From: Desulfonema limicola
GTDB lineage: Bacteria > Desulfobacterota > Desulfobacteria > Desulfobacterales > DYRC01
DNA: 13,323 nucleotides
NCBI GenBank assembly: GCA_020718925.1
Contig: DYRC01000050.1
Coordinates: 1,827 to 15,149 of the forward strand
Direction: 5' to 3'
Within the stretch, counting starts at the first letter, position 1. Each line of letters opens with the position of its first letter. Below the pieces are notes generated by a model. It was not told the DNA's origin, searched no databases, and worked only from the letters and a program-made list of their open reading frames with translations. The translations under genes and the position numbers were made by a program. Shown here one piece after another: positions 1-7,317 of this stretch.

Positions 1-2697
1 TTTATTCCGTTTTGTCTGTCGCCCGATAGACATACTGATCAGTTCATATACGTCCAGAATCAGAGAAATCCGCCCGTCTCCCAGAATCGTTGCGCCGGAA
101 AATCCGCTGCTTTCCTGCAAGTAATCCACCAACGGCTTAATCACTGCTTCTTCCTGACCGATCAGCGCATCCACCACCAGCCCTGCCCGCCGCATTCCGG
201 TATTAACCACCACCACAAAGGATTTGCCGATATCGCGCGCTTTGGATTCGATACTGAAAATTTCAGACAATCGCAGCAGCGATAAGGTGCTGTCTCTGAG
301 ATGAATCACTTCCGCGCCCTCAATGGTCGTAATATTGTCTTCAAAGACTCTGAGCGTTTCTTCCACCGCAGCCAGCGGAATCGTGAAAATATCGCCCCCG
401 ACCCTGACTAAGAGCGCCTGAATAATGGCAAGCGTCAGAGGAATCTTGATGCGAAGCCGGGTTCCGACGTTGGGCGAGGATTCGATTTCAATGGTTCCGC
501 TCATTTTTTCCACGTTCTTTTTGACAACATCCATACCCACACCCCGGCCGGAGGTTTTGCTGACCTGATCCGCCGTGGAAAAGCCCGGCATCATAATAAT
601 ATTGATAATTTCTTTGGCAGACATCCGATCCAGTTCTTCGGACGCGAAGAAATTCTTTTCAATGGCTTTGGCTTTGACAAGCGCAGGATCAATGCCGCGT
701 CCGTCATCTGAAACCTCAATCACCACATGATTGCTTTCATGGTAAGATTCAAGTCTGATTCGGGCTTCTTCGGGCTTGCCTGCGCGGCGTCTTTCCTCAA
801 CGGTTTCGCACCCGTGATCTACGGCGTTACGGATAATATGAATCAGCGGATCGGAAATCTCTTCAATCACCATCTTATCCAATTCGGTCTCTTCGCCGAC
901 AATCTCCAGATTCACCTTCTTATCTGTGCCGTGAATCAGGTCTCTGACTAAACGGGGATAGCGGCTGAACAATTGGGCAATCGGCAGCATCCTGACCTTC
1001 ATCACGCCTTCCTGAAGCTCGTTGGCAACTCTGCCCAAAGCCACCGTAGCCTCGCTCAATCGGAAGGTCAACGCCTTGACCGGCTTCATTTCACGCTGGT
1101 CTAGTTTGACATGCTCATGAAGATGCTGCTGAAGTTCTCTCATTTCATTGAACAACTGAGAAAACCATGCACGGCTGACGACAAGCTCCCCGACCTGATT
1201 CATCAGCGCGTCAATTTTAGCCGTGTCCACTCTCAGACTTTGTTTTGCCAATCGATCCGGCTGCGGGGTATATCTGAGTTCGGGACCTTCGTGAACCGGC
1301 GGCTCTATCTCCGTATCTTTCAGCGATGATTCGCTCAGAGCCTTTTCTTCAATGCGAATCGGTTCTGCTTCCGGGGGAAGTTTTTCAGACGCCGCAGGGT
1401 TTGCCGAAGCCAATGCCAATTCAATCTCTTCCTGATTTTCTTCAGGTACTTCTTCAGCAGCTACCGCGCCGAAAGTTCCTTCCAATTCATCAAATAATCC
1501 TCTGTAATCAGAAGCTGTTAAGGATTCTGAGCGAATCGGATCCGTTTCCCTCTTGAGAATAGGCAGGTGGGTGATTTCTTCCGCAGGTTCTAAGACAGAC
1601 TCTTCGGAAATCTCAAGAATCCCACCTTCTTCTTCGGATTCTTCGGTGGAAAGGCTGACTACGGACGGCTCTTCTCGTATGTCCGATAAGTCCGGTTCAA
1701 GAATCCCTTCATCACCATCATCATTATCCTCATCATCCTCGTCAATTCCCGAAACATCAATGGAAAGCAGGTCTTCTTCTTTTTCTTCCGCTTTAGGAAA
1801 AACAGCCACAGCCTGATGGTCAGGCGTATCTTTGAATTTGGGAAAACGCCCCATTATCTTATCGCTGTATTCTTCCAGAAGGGCTTTGATGTCCGCTCTG
1901 ATCGGATGGGTTGAGGGAAGGTCTGCCGGCGTCTTTGTCTGAAAAGATTCAATGCGCTCGATCCATTTCTGATACACCCGGATCAGCGATTTGTAATCCA
2001 TATAATTTGCCGATGAATAAAGGCTTTTTACAATTTCAAGGGCTTTGACAAGAAGCGCAGGCACAGGATTTCCGGTCTGAATATCCCGGACAACAGTTCT
2101 GATTTGAGAAAGATTATCTTTAAGATGCTGAATAAATATCTCAAATAATTCATCATCATAATCTTCCTCATAATTCTCATCATCAATATCTTCCTGTGCA
2201 TCGGATGCAGATGAAGACTCGTCTTCTCCCAAAATATCTGATACCGATTCTGACAATATGAGAAGTTCGTCTGATTCAGTCTCCCCTCTCCGTTTCGGGG
2301 AGGGGGCAGGGGGAGGGGTTCCGGAAAGCTGATCAATACGCGCAATAATATCTGCCACGTCTGATTTTTCCACCTGAAACTGTTCCAATTCATAAGCCAA
2401 AGATGCAATCCGATCCCGTGCCAGAATCAGCACATCAACGATGTCTCTGTTCGGCGGATGAAGGCGATCTCCGTGCCGCAGGATTTCCAACAGATTTTCA
2501 AGCTTATGCGAAAGCCCCGCAATCTTTTCTAATCCCAGATATTCCGAAGAGCCTTTGATGGTATGTGCAGACCGGAAAATATCATTGAGAATATCCTTAT
2601 CGGGGTTCGCTTCAAGTTGGAGCAGATTGCTTTCCATCTCCTGAAGATGCTCTCCGGTTTCAGCAATAAAATCCTGAAGCAGCGACAGATCTGTCAT
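1..2697 (-). CDS. cheA: CheA-type chemotaxis histidine kinase, 3' end cut by the window edge
   Basis: Hybrid-free CheA that autophosphorylates in trans and passes phosphate to response regulators such as the CheY encoded just upstream. The frame is open from the ATG at 2697 to the left edge (899 codons visible), and probably only a few codons are missing. Order of domains: HPt (P1) about residues 1-110 with phosphoacceptor H45 in AHTIKGSS; a degenerate second HPt about 175-250 with K224 where His is expected; an acidic Asp/Glu-rich linker about 290-470; P3 dimerisation helices from about 488; the P4 ATPase with N box at 620-629 (HIIRNAVDHG), G1 at 664-670 (DDGRGID), F box GFST at 705-708 and G2 GRGVGMD at 717-723; and a CheW-like P5 from about 760. 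No clear P2 domain is seen. The ATG overlaps the preceding stop (ATGA) and has a strong AAAGGAGA site 8 bases upstream. The kinase assignment is firm; the pathway output (flagella, pili or other) is not visible. Confidence 0.95.
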   Translation of the reverse strand, partial: MTDLSLLQDFIAETGEHLQEMESNLLQLEANPDKDILNDIFRSAHTIKGSSEYLGLEKIAGLSHKLENLLEILRHGDRLHPPNRDIVDVLILARDRIASLAYELEQFQVEKSDVADIIARIDQLSGTPPPAPSPKRRGETESDELLILSESVSDILGEDESSSASDAQEDIDDENYEEDYDDELFEIFIQHLKDNLSQIRTVVRDIQTGNPVPALLVKALEIVKSLYSSANYMDYKSLIRVYQKWIERIESFQTKTPADLPSTHPIRADIKALLEEYSDKIMGRFPKFKDTPDHQAVAVFPKAEEKEEDLLSIDVSGIDEDDEDNDDGDEGILEPDLSDIREEPSVVSLSTEESEEEGGILEISEESVLEPAEEITHLPILKRETDPIRSESLTASDYRGLFDELEGTFGAVAAEEVPEENQEEIELALASANPAASEKLPPEAEPIRIEEKALSESSLKDTEIEPPVHEGPELRYTPQPDRLAKQSLRVDTAKIDALMNQVGELVVSRAWFSQLFNEMRELQQHLHEHVKLDQREMKPVKALTFRLSEATVALGRVANELQEGVMKVRMLPIAQLFSRYPRLVRDLIHGTDKKVNLEIVGEETELDKMVIEEISDPLIHIIRNAVDHGCETVEERRRAGKPEEARIRLESYHESNHVVIEVSDDGRGIDPALVKAKAIEKNFFASEELDRMSAKEIINIIMMPGFSTADQVSKTSGRGVGMDVVKKNVEKMSGTIEIESSPNVGTRLRIKIPLTLAIIQALLVRVGGDIFTIPLAAVEETLRVFEDNITTIEGAEVIHLRDSTLSLLRLSEIFSIESKARDIGKSFVVVVNTGMRRAGLVVDALIGQEEAVIKPLVDYLQESSGFSGATILGDGRISLILDVYELISMSIGRQTKRNK
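2283..2318. repeat. GC-rich imperfect palindrome inserted in frame inside cheA
   Basis: Seen directly: arms CCCCTCTCCG (2283-2292) and CGGGGAGGGG (2296-2305) flank a TTT loop and pair over 10 positions with one mismatch. A G-rich stretch follows to 2318. On the coding strand it encodes a Pro/Lys/Arg-rich piece (about residues 128-139, PPPAPSPKRRGE) between HPt1 and the degenerate HPt2, unlike the acidic sequence around it. It resembles the dispersed GC-rich palindromic repeats known in many bacterial genomes, which occasionally land in reading frames. That this is a member of such a family is inferred from one copy. Confidence 0.6.
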
Positions 2698-3263
2698 GAT
2701 ATTTTCTCCTTTTCTCTTCTGTTCGGGTCTTCTTCAGCCATCAGCCTGTCTTCATCCATCCGAATATCATAATATTCAAAGGTTTTTACCATGCTCTGCA
2801 TATCTTCCATACTCTGCCGGACTGCGGCTATATCGCTTGCCATATCTGAAGGAATACCTCCGTAGGAAATCCGCTTCAGAATATCGGCAGAATCCCTGCT
2901 GTGATTCCAGACATGGAGCAGAATTTCCTGAAGATTCACTGAAAGCGCATTAATCTGTTCTCCGATCTTTCCGATTTCATCTTTGTTTCGTATCGGAACA
3001 GTCTCTTTCAGATAGCCTTCTGTAATCTTACGGGATACACTCAGCAACTCTTCCAGCGGCGCTACGATATTGCGGATAAACAGAAACGGAATCGCCAACA
3101 GCGACACAACAGCAAAAAACATCGCGGCTGCTGCCCGATATTGCAGATAGTCGTTTTCCGCTTCATATATCAGATACGCCCCGGCAGCCAGAATCACGCA
3201 CATTGCGGGCAGAAAATATATCCATACCTGTCTGCGAAGACCTGAGAATTTCTCACTTCTCAC
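2694..3263 (-). CDS. Two-helix membrane protein with a lone HAMP domain
   Basis: A 189-residue protein that I cannot assign to a named family beyond its HAMP domain. Hydrophobic segments at about 14-34 and 45-65 are separated by only about ten residues, so there is essentially no periplasmic sensor. A good HAMP match follows at about 64-116: APLEELL near 68, an EG turn near 82, VPI near 89-91 and the conserved DEIG at 95-98. The C-terminal 70 residues are charged and probably helical, and no MCP signalling tip, kinase or output domain is present. The start is GTG at 3263: an in-frame TGA at 3269 excludes any upstream start. The 3' end overlaps the cheA ATG (ATGA), which suggests translational coupling. 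Its position between cheY and cheA implies a role in the same signalling array, perhaps as a membrane adaptor; that role is inference. Confidence 0.85.
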   Translation of the reverse strand: MRSEKFSGLRRQVWIYFLPAMCVILAAGAYLIYEAENDYLQYRAAAAMFFAVVSLLAIPFLFIRNIVAPLEELLSVSRKITEGYLKETVPIRNKDEIGKIGEQINALSVNLQEILLHVWNHSRDSADILKRISYGGIPSDMASDIAAVRQSMEDMQSMVKTFEYYDIRMDEDRLMAEEDPNRREKEKIS

Positions 3264-3280
3264 TTCTCACTTCTCACTTC
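3250..3280. repeat. Perfect 7-bp tandem repeat (TTCTCAC x4 plus 3 bases)
   Basis: Four exact head-to-tail copies of TTCTCAC (GTGAGAA on the coding strand) lie at 3250-3277, followed by TTC. The array fills the gap between the cheY stop (3283-3285) and the HAMP gene and runs into its first codons. Each unit supplies a GTG and a purine-rich GAGAAG that can act as a weak ribosome binding site. Only the GTG at 3263 is in frame without an intervening stop. Confidence 0.9.
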
Positions 3281-3282
3281 TT

Positions 3283-3636
3283 TTAGCCTTTTTCAATCAG
3301 AGTAAGAATCTCCGCAGATCGATGCTTATTGACATATCCTATCGCGCCCAGTTGTTTTGCGTCCTCGCTGTATTTATCCTCATCCAGATTGGAAAGAAAA
3401 ACAATTTTCGCTTTCGGGTCAATGGCTAAAATCTCTTTGGCGGCGGTAAATCCGTCCATTTCTCTCATGGTGATGTCCATGGTAACCGCATCCGGCTTCA
3501 AGCTTTGATAAAGTTCTATCGCTTCCCTGCCGCTTTTGGCTTCCCCGACCACTGTCATTGCTTGGGATTCAAGGGTTTTTCTGACCATTTTCCGCATAAT
3601 CGAAGAATCATCCACAATCAATACGCGCTTGCCCAT
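3283..3636 (-). CDS. cheY: CheY-like single-domain response regulator
   Basis: A 117-residue receiver domain with nothing fused to it, expected to take phosphate from CheA and act by binding a partner such as a motor. The acidic pocket is D9/D10, the phosphoacceptor is D54 in TMDITM, the switch Ser/Thr is S82 and the conserved lysine is K104, with Y101 at the position of E. coli CheY Y106. The residue after the lysine is His instead of the usual Pro (YVNKHR), a small departure from the family. The start codon overlaps the cheW stop (TGATG), and a GAAAGG ribosome site lies 8-9 bases upstream. The motor-type CheY role is inferred from the neighbours; the receiver fold itself is clear. Confidence 0.95.
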   Translation of the reverse strand: MGKRVLIVDDSSIMRKMVRKTLESQAMTVVGEAKSGREAIELYQSLKPDAVTMDITMREMDGFTAAKEILAIDPKAKIVFLSNLDEDKYSEDAKQLGAIGYVNKHRSAEILTLIEKG

Positions 3637-4166
3637 CAGCCACGCCTTTCGGTTTCCGGATCAAGTTCTTTGAGTTTTCGGATTTCTTTCAATTGCAGAA
3701 TCCGACTGAAATCCAGCAGAATCAGAAGCCGGTTATCAATATCGCATACGCCTCGGATATACTGGCTTTCAAGCCCTGCCACCACAATGTCCGGCGGCGG
3801 TTCTATGGTATTGGCATTTATTTTCAATACCTTGGTGACTGAATCCACAATAAAGCCCGTTACCCGATCATCCACATTGATAATCAGAATCCATGTCGCC
3901 CCCGGCGTTTGTTCTACGCGGGTTTTAAGCCTGAGTCGCTTTCTCAGATCAATGACCGGAATAATGCTTCCGCGCAAGTTGATAACGCCCTCAATAAAAT
4001 CCGGCGAATTGGGAACAGAGGTAATCATCACAGAGCGGATAATTTCCTGTACCATGAGAATATCCACGCCGAACTGCTCTCTGCCCAGAGTAAAACCGAC
4101 CAACTGCATGATCTGATCTTTGTCAGCCTGATCAGTTCGTCTGTTCACATAAGAGGTCTCGCTCAT
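3636..4166 (-). CDS. cheW: CheW chemotaxis coupling protein
   Basis: A 176-residue CheW-domain protein that bridges the MCP signalling tip and the P5 domain of CheA in the cytoplasmic signalling array. The hallmark stretch VINLRGSIIPVIDLR lies at about residues 62-76, preceded by FGVDILMVQEII and followed by the usual second beta-barrel half (GFIVDSVTKV, then YIRGVCDIDNRLLILLD). Residues 1-17 are a short polar N-terminal extension, and the last 15 are charged. The start at 4166 has AGGAG about 9 bases upstream; that site overlaps the stop codon of the MCP gene, so translation of the two is probably linked. There is no fused receiver (it is not CheV). The assignment is firm. Confidence 0.96.
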   Translation of the reverse strand: MSETSYVNRRTDQADKDQIMQLVGFTLGREQFGVDILMVQEIIRSVMITSVPNSPDFIEGVINLRGSIIPVIDLRKRLRLKTRVEQTPGATWILIINVDDRVTGFIVDSVTKVLKINANTIEPPPDIVVAGLESQYIRGVCDIDNRLLILLDFSRILQLKEIRKLKELDPETERRG

Positions 4167-4178
4167 ATCCGATGTCTC

Positions 4179-6701
4179 CTATGCCAGCCATGTTCCGGTT
4201 GATCGTCCTGTGCCTTTTTGCTGCTGCTGAAGTCCTCTCAGCTTGAACTGCTGCACCTGTTCCGTCAGGGTTTGGGACAGCGTTTTTAAGTCTCCGGTAA
4301 TTTCAACGACTTTGCCTGCGCCATCAACGGTCTGCCGCGCAGCTTGCAGCGACATTTCGGTAATTTCGATGAGCCGTCTTGAACGAACCGCCTGCATTCC
4401 GGTTAAGTCTTTCATGTATTCGGTACGTTTGGCAACTCCGCCCATTTCTTCCTGAATACTGCTTGATGCCTTGTCAGCATTATCTGTCAGACGGGCAATG
4501 GTGTTGGAGCTGTCCATCAGTTCGGACAAGGCTTTCTGAGCAGCTTCGCGGCGCGATCCCTGCTGACCTGCATTGGAGGCAATCTGCTGTGCCAAGGCGT
4601 TCAATTCATCCATCATGCTGTTTACCTGACTGGTTTCAGAAGCAAGAACCGCAGCGCTTCGGGAAATATCCTCAATGGCTTTCATGTTGTTCTCGCCGCC
4701 TTCGGCAATCTTTTTCAGGGCTACCTGAGATTGATCCGTAAGGGCTGTTCCTTCTCTTACACGGGCTGTGGAGTCTTTGATCAACGATGTGATTTCTTTG
4801 GCAGCTTCCGAAGACCGCTGCGCCAGCTTACCGACTTCATCTGCAACTACCGCAAAGCCTTTGCCGTGCGCCCCGGCACGAGCCGCTTCAATCGCCGCAT
4901 TCAAGGCAAGAAGGTTGGTCTGTTCTGCAATTTCTGTAATAACCGATATGATTTCAGAAATCTGATCTGAAGATTCAGCAATGGAGTGCATACCGGCAAC
5001 AGTGGCGTTGACCGAATGAGCACCTTGTTCCGCAGCCTGAAGCACCTGACGACCGATGTCCGTAGAACGGCTTGCAACATTGGTCATTTCATCCACTGCG
5101 CGGGCAATCTCATTTATCGCAGCCGTTACTCTTGCCACAGCTTCGCCCTGTTTTCCGGCAGTTGCCACAACCAGCGCACCGGTTTCACCCATTGCAACAA
5201 CGCGGCTGGTGGCTTCTTTCACGTTATCCAACTGACGCGAGGCAGAGCTTTTGATTTCCATCATCATGGCTGTCAGTTTTTCAATATGCTCGCTCGAAAG
5301 GATAGCGGCTTCACGCTGTGCTTCAGATGCCTGAGAAACTTCGTTGGCAGTTCCGCCCATTTCCTGAACCGTCTGACCGATTTCTGACATTCGCTTTTCT
5401 TCGTTTTCAGCACGCGCTTTGTTTCCCGAAGCCCGCTGGAACATTTCACCCGCACCTTTATCCACATTCCCGGACGCTCCGGCGACTTCCACAAAGATGT
5501 TGTTGAGCATCCCAACCATCCGGTTCACTTCTGTTGCCATAGCCCCGGTTTCATCCTGACTTTCCACAGGAATTTCCAATGTAAAATCGCGTTCAGCAGC
5601 AATTTTTCGGATAACGCCCGAAATGCGGATGATCGGATTGGCAAGCGCGTTTGCCATGAAGAACGCGAAAAGCAACACGCCGACAAGAATAATCAGCGCG
5701 GTATACGCAACGGTTTTCTGCATCTCAACCACCGGCTTCAATGCTTCTTCAAGGCTGAATTTAGTGGTAACCGCCTCATCTACCCCTAACAGTTTGAATG
5801 GCTGATAAGCAATAATACTGTCTGTTCCTTGATAATCCGGAGTAATGACAACTCCGGTTTCTCCCTTGGCGGCGTTTCGGGTAGCTAAGGTATCAACTTT
5901 TTGTTTCAGCATGGTGCTTTGTGTGAAAAAACGGGAATCAGACCGCATCAGAAAGTCAGATAGGTTGACCAAAACAGATTCTCCGGTTTCTCCCAGACCT
6001 TCACGGTCTTGCAAAATCGCATTCATTTCATCAAGCGGAACCATAATTGCAAGAACGCCGACATGTCTGCCTTCGCTGAGGATCGGAGAAGCGACAAACG
6101 CCTCAATGCGATTGGTTGCTGAGTAAAATTCAAATACGCTCAACTCCGCCGTGCCGGCAGGCGCACGCATCATCTTATTGAAAAGCTTTGCAAGAGCAGT
6201 ATTTGCAAAAGAGCCGGTATTCAGATTGGTGAACAGATCTGCCCTGCGTCCGGCGGTTATCAGAATATTGCCATCTGCATCAATCAGAAGTATATCCCTG
6301 ATTTTCCAAGCCATCTCAGCGTTTTTATAGGTAGGCTCTGCATTCAGATATGCGGCATAAAACGGAGAATCTTTAGCACCTTCCCTTAATGCGTTTTTTG
6401 CGCCGGATTCCCCAAGTTCTTTGAACAACGGACTCAATGCTGCCAGATGGTCATGCACACGGCGGGTAATGGCAAGATATTTTGCGTCAACAGCGTGGGC
6501 TTCAAACCAGTCTGTCAGACGCCCCACGCGAGCCTTTGAAATTGCAGCAGTACGAATTTTCATCATCTCAATAATCGTTTTCGATGCTGTTTTTTCCAAC
6601 AGATAGCTGATTACCCCGATAGGAATAAGGCTGAGAATCAGCGCAAATATTATCAGCTTGTACCTGAGTTTGAGATTAGTGAACCATGACCATATTTTCA
6701 T
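4179..6701 (-). CDS. Methyl-accepting chemotaxis protein with periplasmic sensor
   Basis: An 840-residue transmembrane chemoreceptor that senses a ligand outside the cytoplasmic membrane and controls CheA through CheW. Start ATG at 6701 is chosen because AAGGAGG lies 6 bases upstream; the frame stays open for 26 more codons upstream but those have no comparable site. TM1 is about 16-35, the extracytoplasmic region about 36-329 (size and pattern fit a double Cache sensor, inferred), TM2 about 330-352 and HAMP about 353-405. A long antiparallel coiled coil follows, with the conserved hairpin tip at about 586-625 (EIAEQTNLLALNAAIEAARA, then FAVVADEV). The cytoplasmic arms are long, about 190 residues from HAMP to tip. 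No C-terminal CheR/CheB-binding pentapeptide of the NWETF type is present; the tail is Gln-rich. The ligand cannot be predicted. First gene of the minus-strand chemotaxis operon. Confidence 0.95.
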   Translation of the reverse strand: MKIWSWFTNLKLRYKLIIFALILSLIPIGVISYLLEKTASKTIIEMMKIRTAAISKARVGRLTDWFEAHAVDAKYLAITRRVHDHLAALSPLFKELGESGAKNALREGAKDSPFYAAYLNAEPTYKNAEMAWKIRDILLIDADGNILITAGRRADLFTNLNTGSFANTALAKLFNKMMRAPAGTAELSVFEFYSATNRIEAFVASPILSEGRHVGVLAIMVPLDEMNAILQDREGLGETGESVLVNLSDFLMRSDSRFFTQSTMLKQKVDTLATRNAAKGETGVVITPDYQGTDSIIAYQPFKLLGVDEAVTTKFSLEEALKPVVEMQKTVAYTALIILVGVLLFAFFMANALANPIIRISGVIRKIAAERDFTLEIPVESQDETGAMATEVNRMVGMLNNIFVEVAGASGNVDKGAGEMFQRASGNKARAENEEKRMSEIGQTVQEMGGTANEVSQASEAQREAAILSSEHIEKLTAMMMEIKSSASRQLDNVKEATSRVVAMGETGALVVATAGKQGEAVARVTAAINEIARAVDEMTNVASRSTDIGRQVLQAAEQGAHSVNATVAGMHSIAESSDQISEIISVITEIAEQTNLLALNAAIEAARAGAHGKGFAVVADEVGKLAQRSSEAAKEITSLIKDSTARVREGTALTDQSQVALKKIAEGGENNMKAIEDISRSAAVLASETSQVNSMMDELNALAQQIASNAGQQGSRREAAQKALSELMDSSNTIARLTDNADKASSSIQEEMGGVAKRTEYMKDLTGMQAVRSRRLIEITEMSLQAARQTVDGAGKVVEITGDLKTLSQTLTEQVQQFKLRGLQQQQKGTGRSTGTWLA

Positions 6702-6889
6702 TGTTTCCTCCTTGTGTCCTGATGTGGCACATTGTTCGGCATAAATTATGAGTTCTGATAACTGAAATATAATATACATACGGCAAATCAGGGAAAGCGG
6801 TCAAGTAAAAAACGCTAATCGTTTGACGTTTGTTTCAGAATTTGATATTGAGCTTGAAGAATTAACGATGATGTTCAGAAGAGAATTGA
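6702..6889. promoter_or_regulatory. Divergent intergenic region with candidate plus-strand promoter and CGTTT repeats
   Basis: This is the longest non-coding stretch in the window and must drive the MCP operon leftwards and the DUF3842 gene rightwards. On the plus strand, TTGACG at 6823-6828 is 17 bases from TATTGA at 6846-6851: a good -35 but a weak -10. Overlapping the -35 is a direct repeat CGTTTGA/CGTTTGT (6820-6833), and an inverted AAACG copy lies at 6810-6814, a possible operator. On the minus strand, TTGACC (6804-6799) and the AT-rich stretch at 6780-6765 are present but badly spaced. Assignments are tentative. Confidence 0.3.
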
Positions 6890-7300
6890 ATGAAACGAAT
6901 ATGTGTAGTGGACGGACAAGGCGGCGGAATCGGCAGCGCGGTCATCAAAAAACTCAAAGATGTATTTGAAGAAAGCATTGAAATTGTTGCGCTCGGCACC
7001 AATGCCATTGCTACGGCTCAGATGCTCAAAGCCAAAGCCAACAAGGGCGCGTCAGGCGAAAATGCCATTATTCAGACGATTAAAACCGCAGATATTGTCA
7101 TCTGCCCCATCTCAATCCTGATGGTTCACGCCATGATGGGTGAAGTTACGCCCGGAATTGCCGAAGCGGTGGCATCCTGTGCGGCTGAAAAGCTGATTAT
7201 TCCGCTGTCTCAGGAAAATGTTCGGATTATGGGGCTTGCGCCGGAGCCGCTGCCGCACCTGATTGACGAACTCGCCAAAACCCTGCAAAATTCTGTTTAG
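6890..7300 (+). CDS. DUF3842 family Rossmann-like protein
   Basis: A 136-residue protein that I recognise as DUF3842, a family of unknown function. The N-terminus has a beta strand followed by a glycine-rich loop, VVDGQGGGIGSAVIKKL (about 6-22), shaped like a nucleotide-binding Rossmann start. Further conserved features are ALGTNAIAT (about 45-53), a GENAI segment, a PISILM strand-turn and the C-terminal PLPHLIDEL. No signal peptide, membrane segment or catalytic cysteine pair is evident. The ATG at 6890 has only a weak purine-rich AGAAGAGA site upstream. It is first in the plus-strand cluster and is followed after 17 bases by tadA. A nucleotide or dinucleotide ligand is a reasonable inference from the loop; the substrate and role are not known. 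Confidence 0.85.
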   Translation: MKRICVVDGQGGGIGSAVIKKLKDVFEESIEIVALGTNAIATAQMLKAKANKGASGENAIIQTIKTADIVICPISILMVHAMMGEVTPGIAEAVASCAAEKLIIPLSQENVRIMGLAPEPLPHLIDELAKTLQNSV

Positions 7301-7317
7301 TTTTGTATCGTTCTGTC

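Noticed and set aside
1700..1745. Run of CAT/TCA-type trinucleotides in cheA, considered as a microsatellite.
   Set aside because: It is imperfect and fully explained by the Asp/Glu-rich coding of the linker.
2028..2408. 126-codon minus-strand frame within cheA.
   Set aside because: It is in another frame of the continuous cheA coding sequence, whose domains are conserved on both sides, and its composition is an artefact of the acidic-linker codons.
3505..4116. 203-codon plus-strand frame opposite cheY/cheW.
   Set aside because: Antisense shadow of two firmly identified genes; no recognisable protein features or ribosome site.
6725..6740. Sigma-54-like TGGCAC element on the plus strand.
   Set aside because: The -12 part reads TCGG instead of TTGC, and it lies 150 bases from the nearest downstream gene.
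6733..6740. Sigma-28-like GCCGAACA -10 for the MCP on the minus strand.
   Set aside because: It matches 6 of 8 bases of GCCGATAA but there is no TAAA-type -35 at the right distance; too weak to call.
6702..6779. 26-codon N-terminal extension of the MCP (start at 6779).
   Set aside because: The ATG at 6701 has an ideal AAGGAGG site and places the first membrane helix at the usual position; the extension covers the likely promoter region and has no ribosome site.
6766..6982. Open frame upstream of and overlapping the start of the DUF3842 gene (reads FDIELEELTMMFRREL).
   Set aside because: No start codon with a ribosome site in its first half; it is mostly an out-of-frame shadow of the DUF3842 gene and the promoter region.
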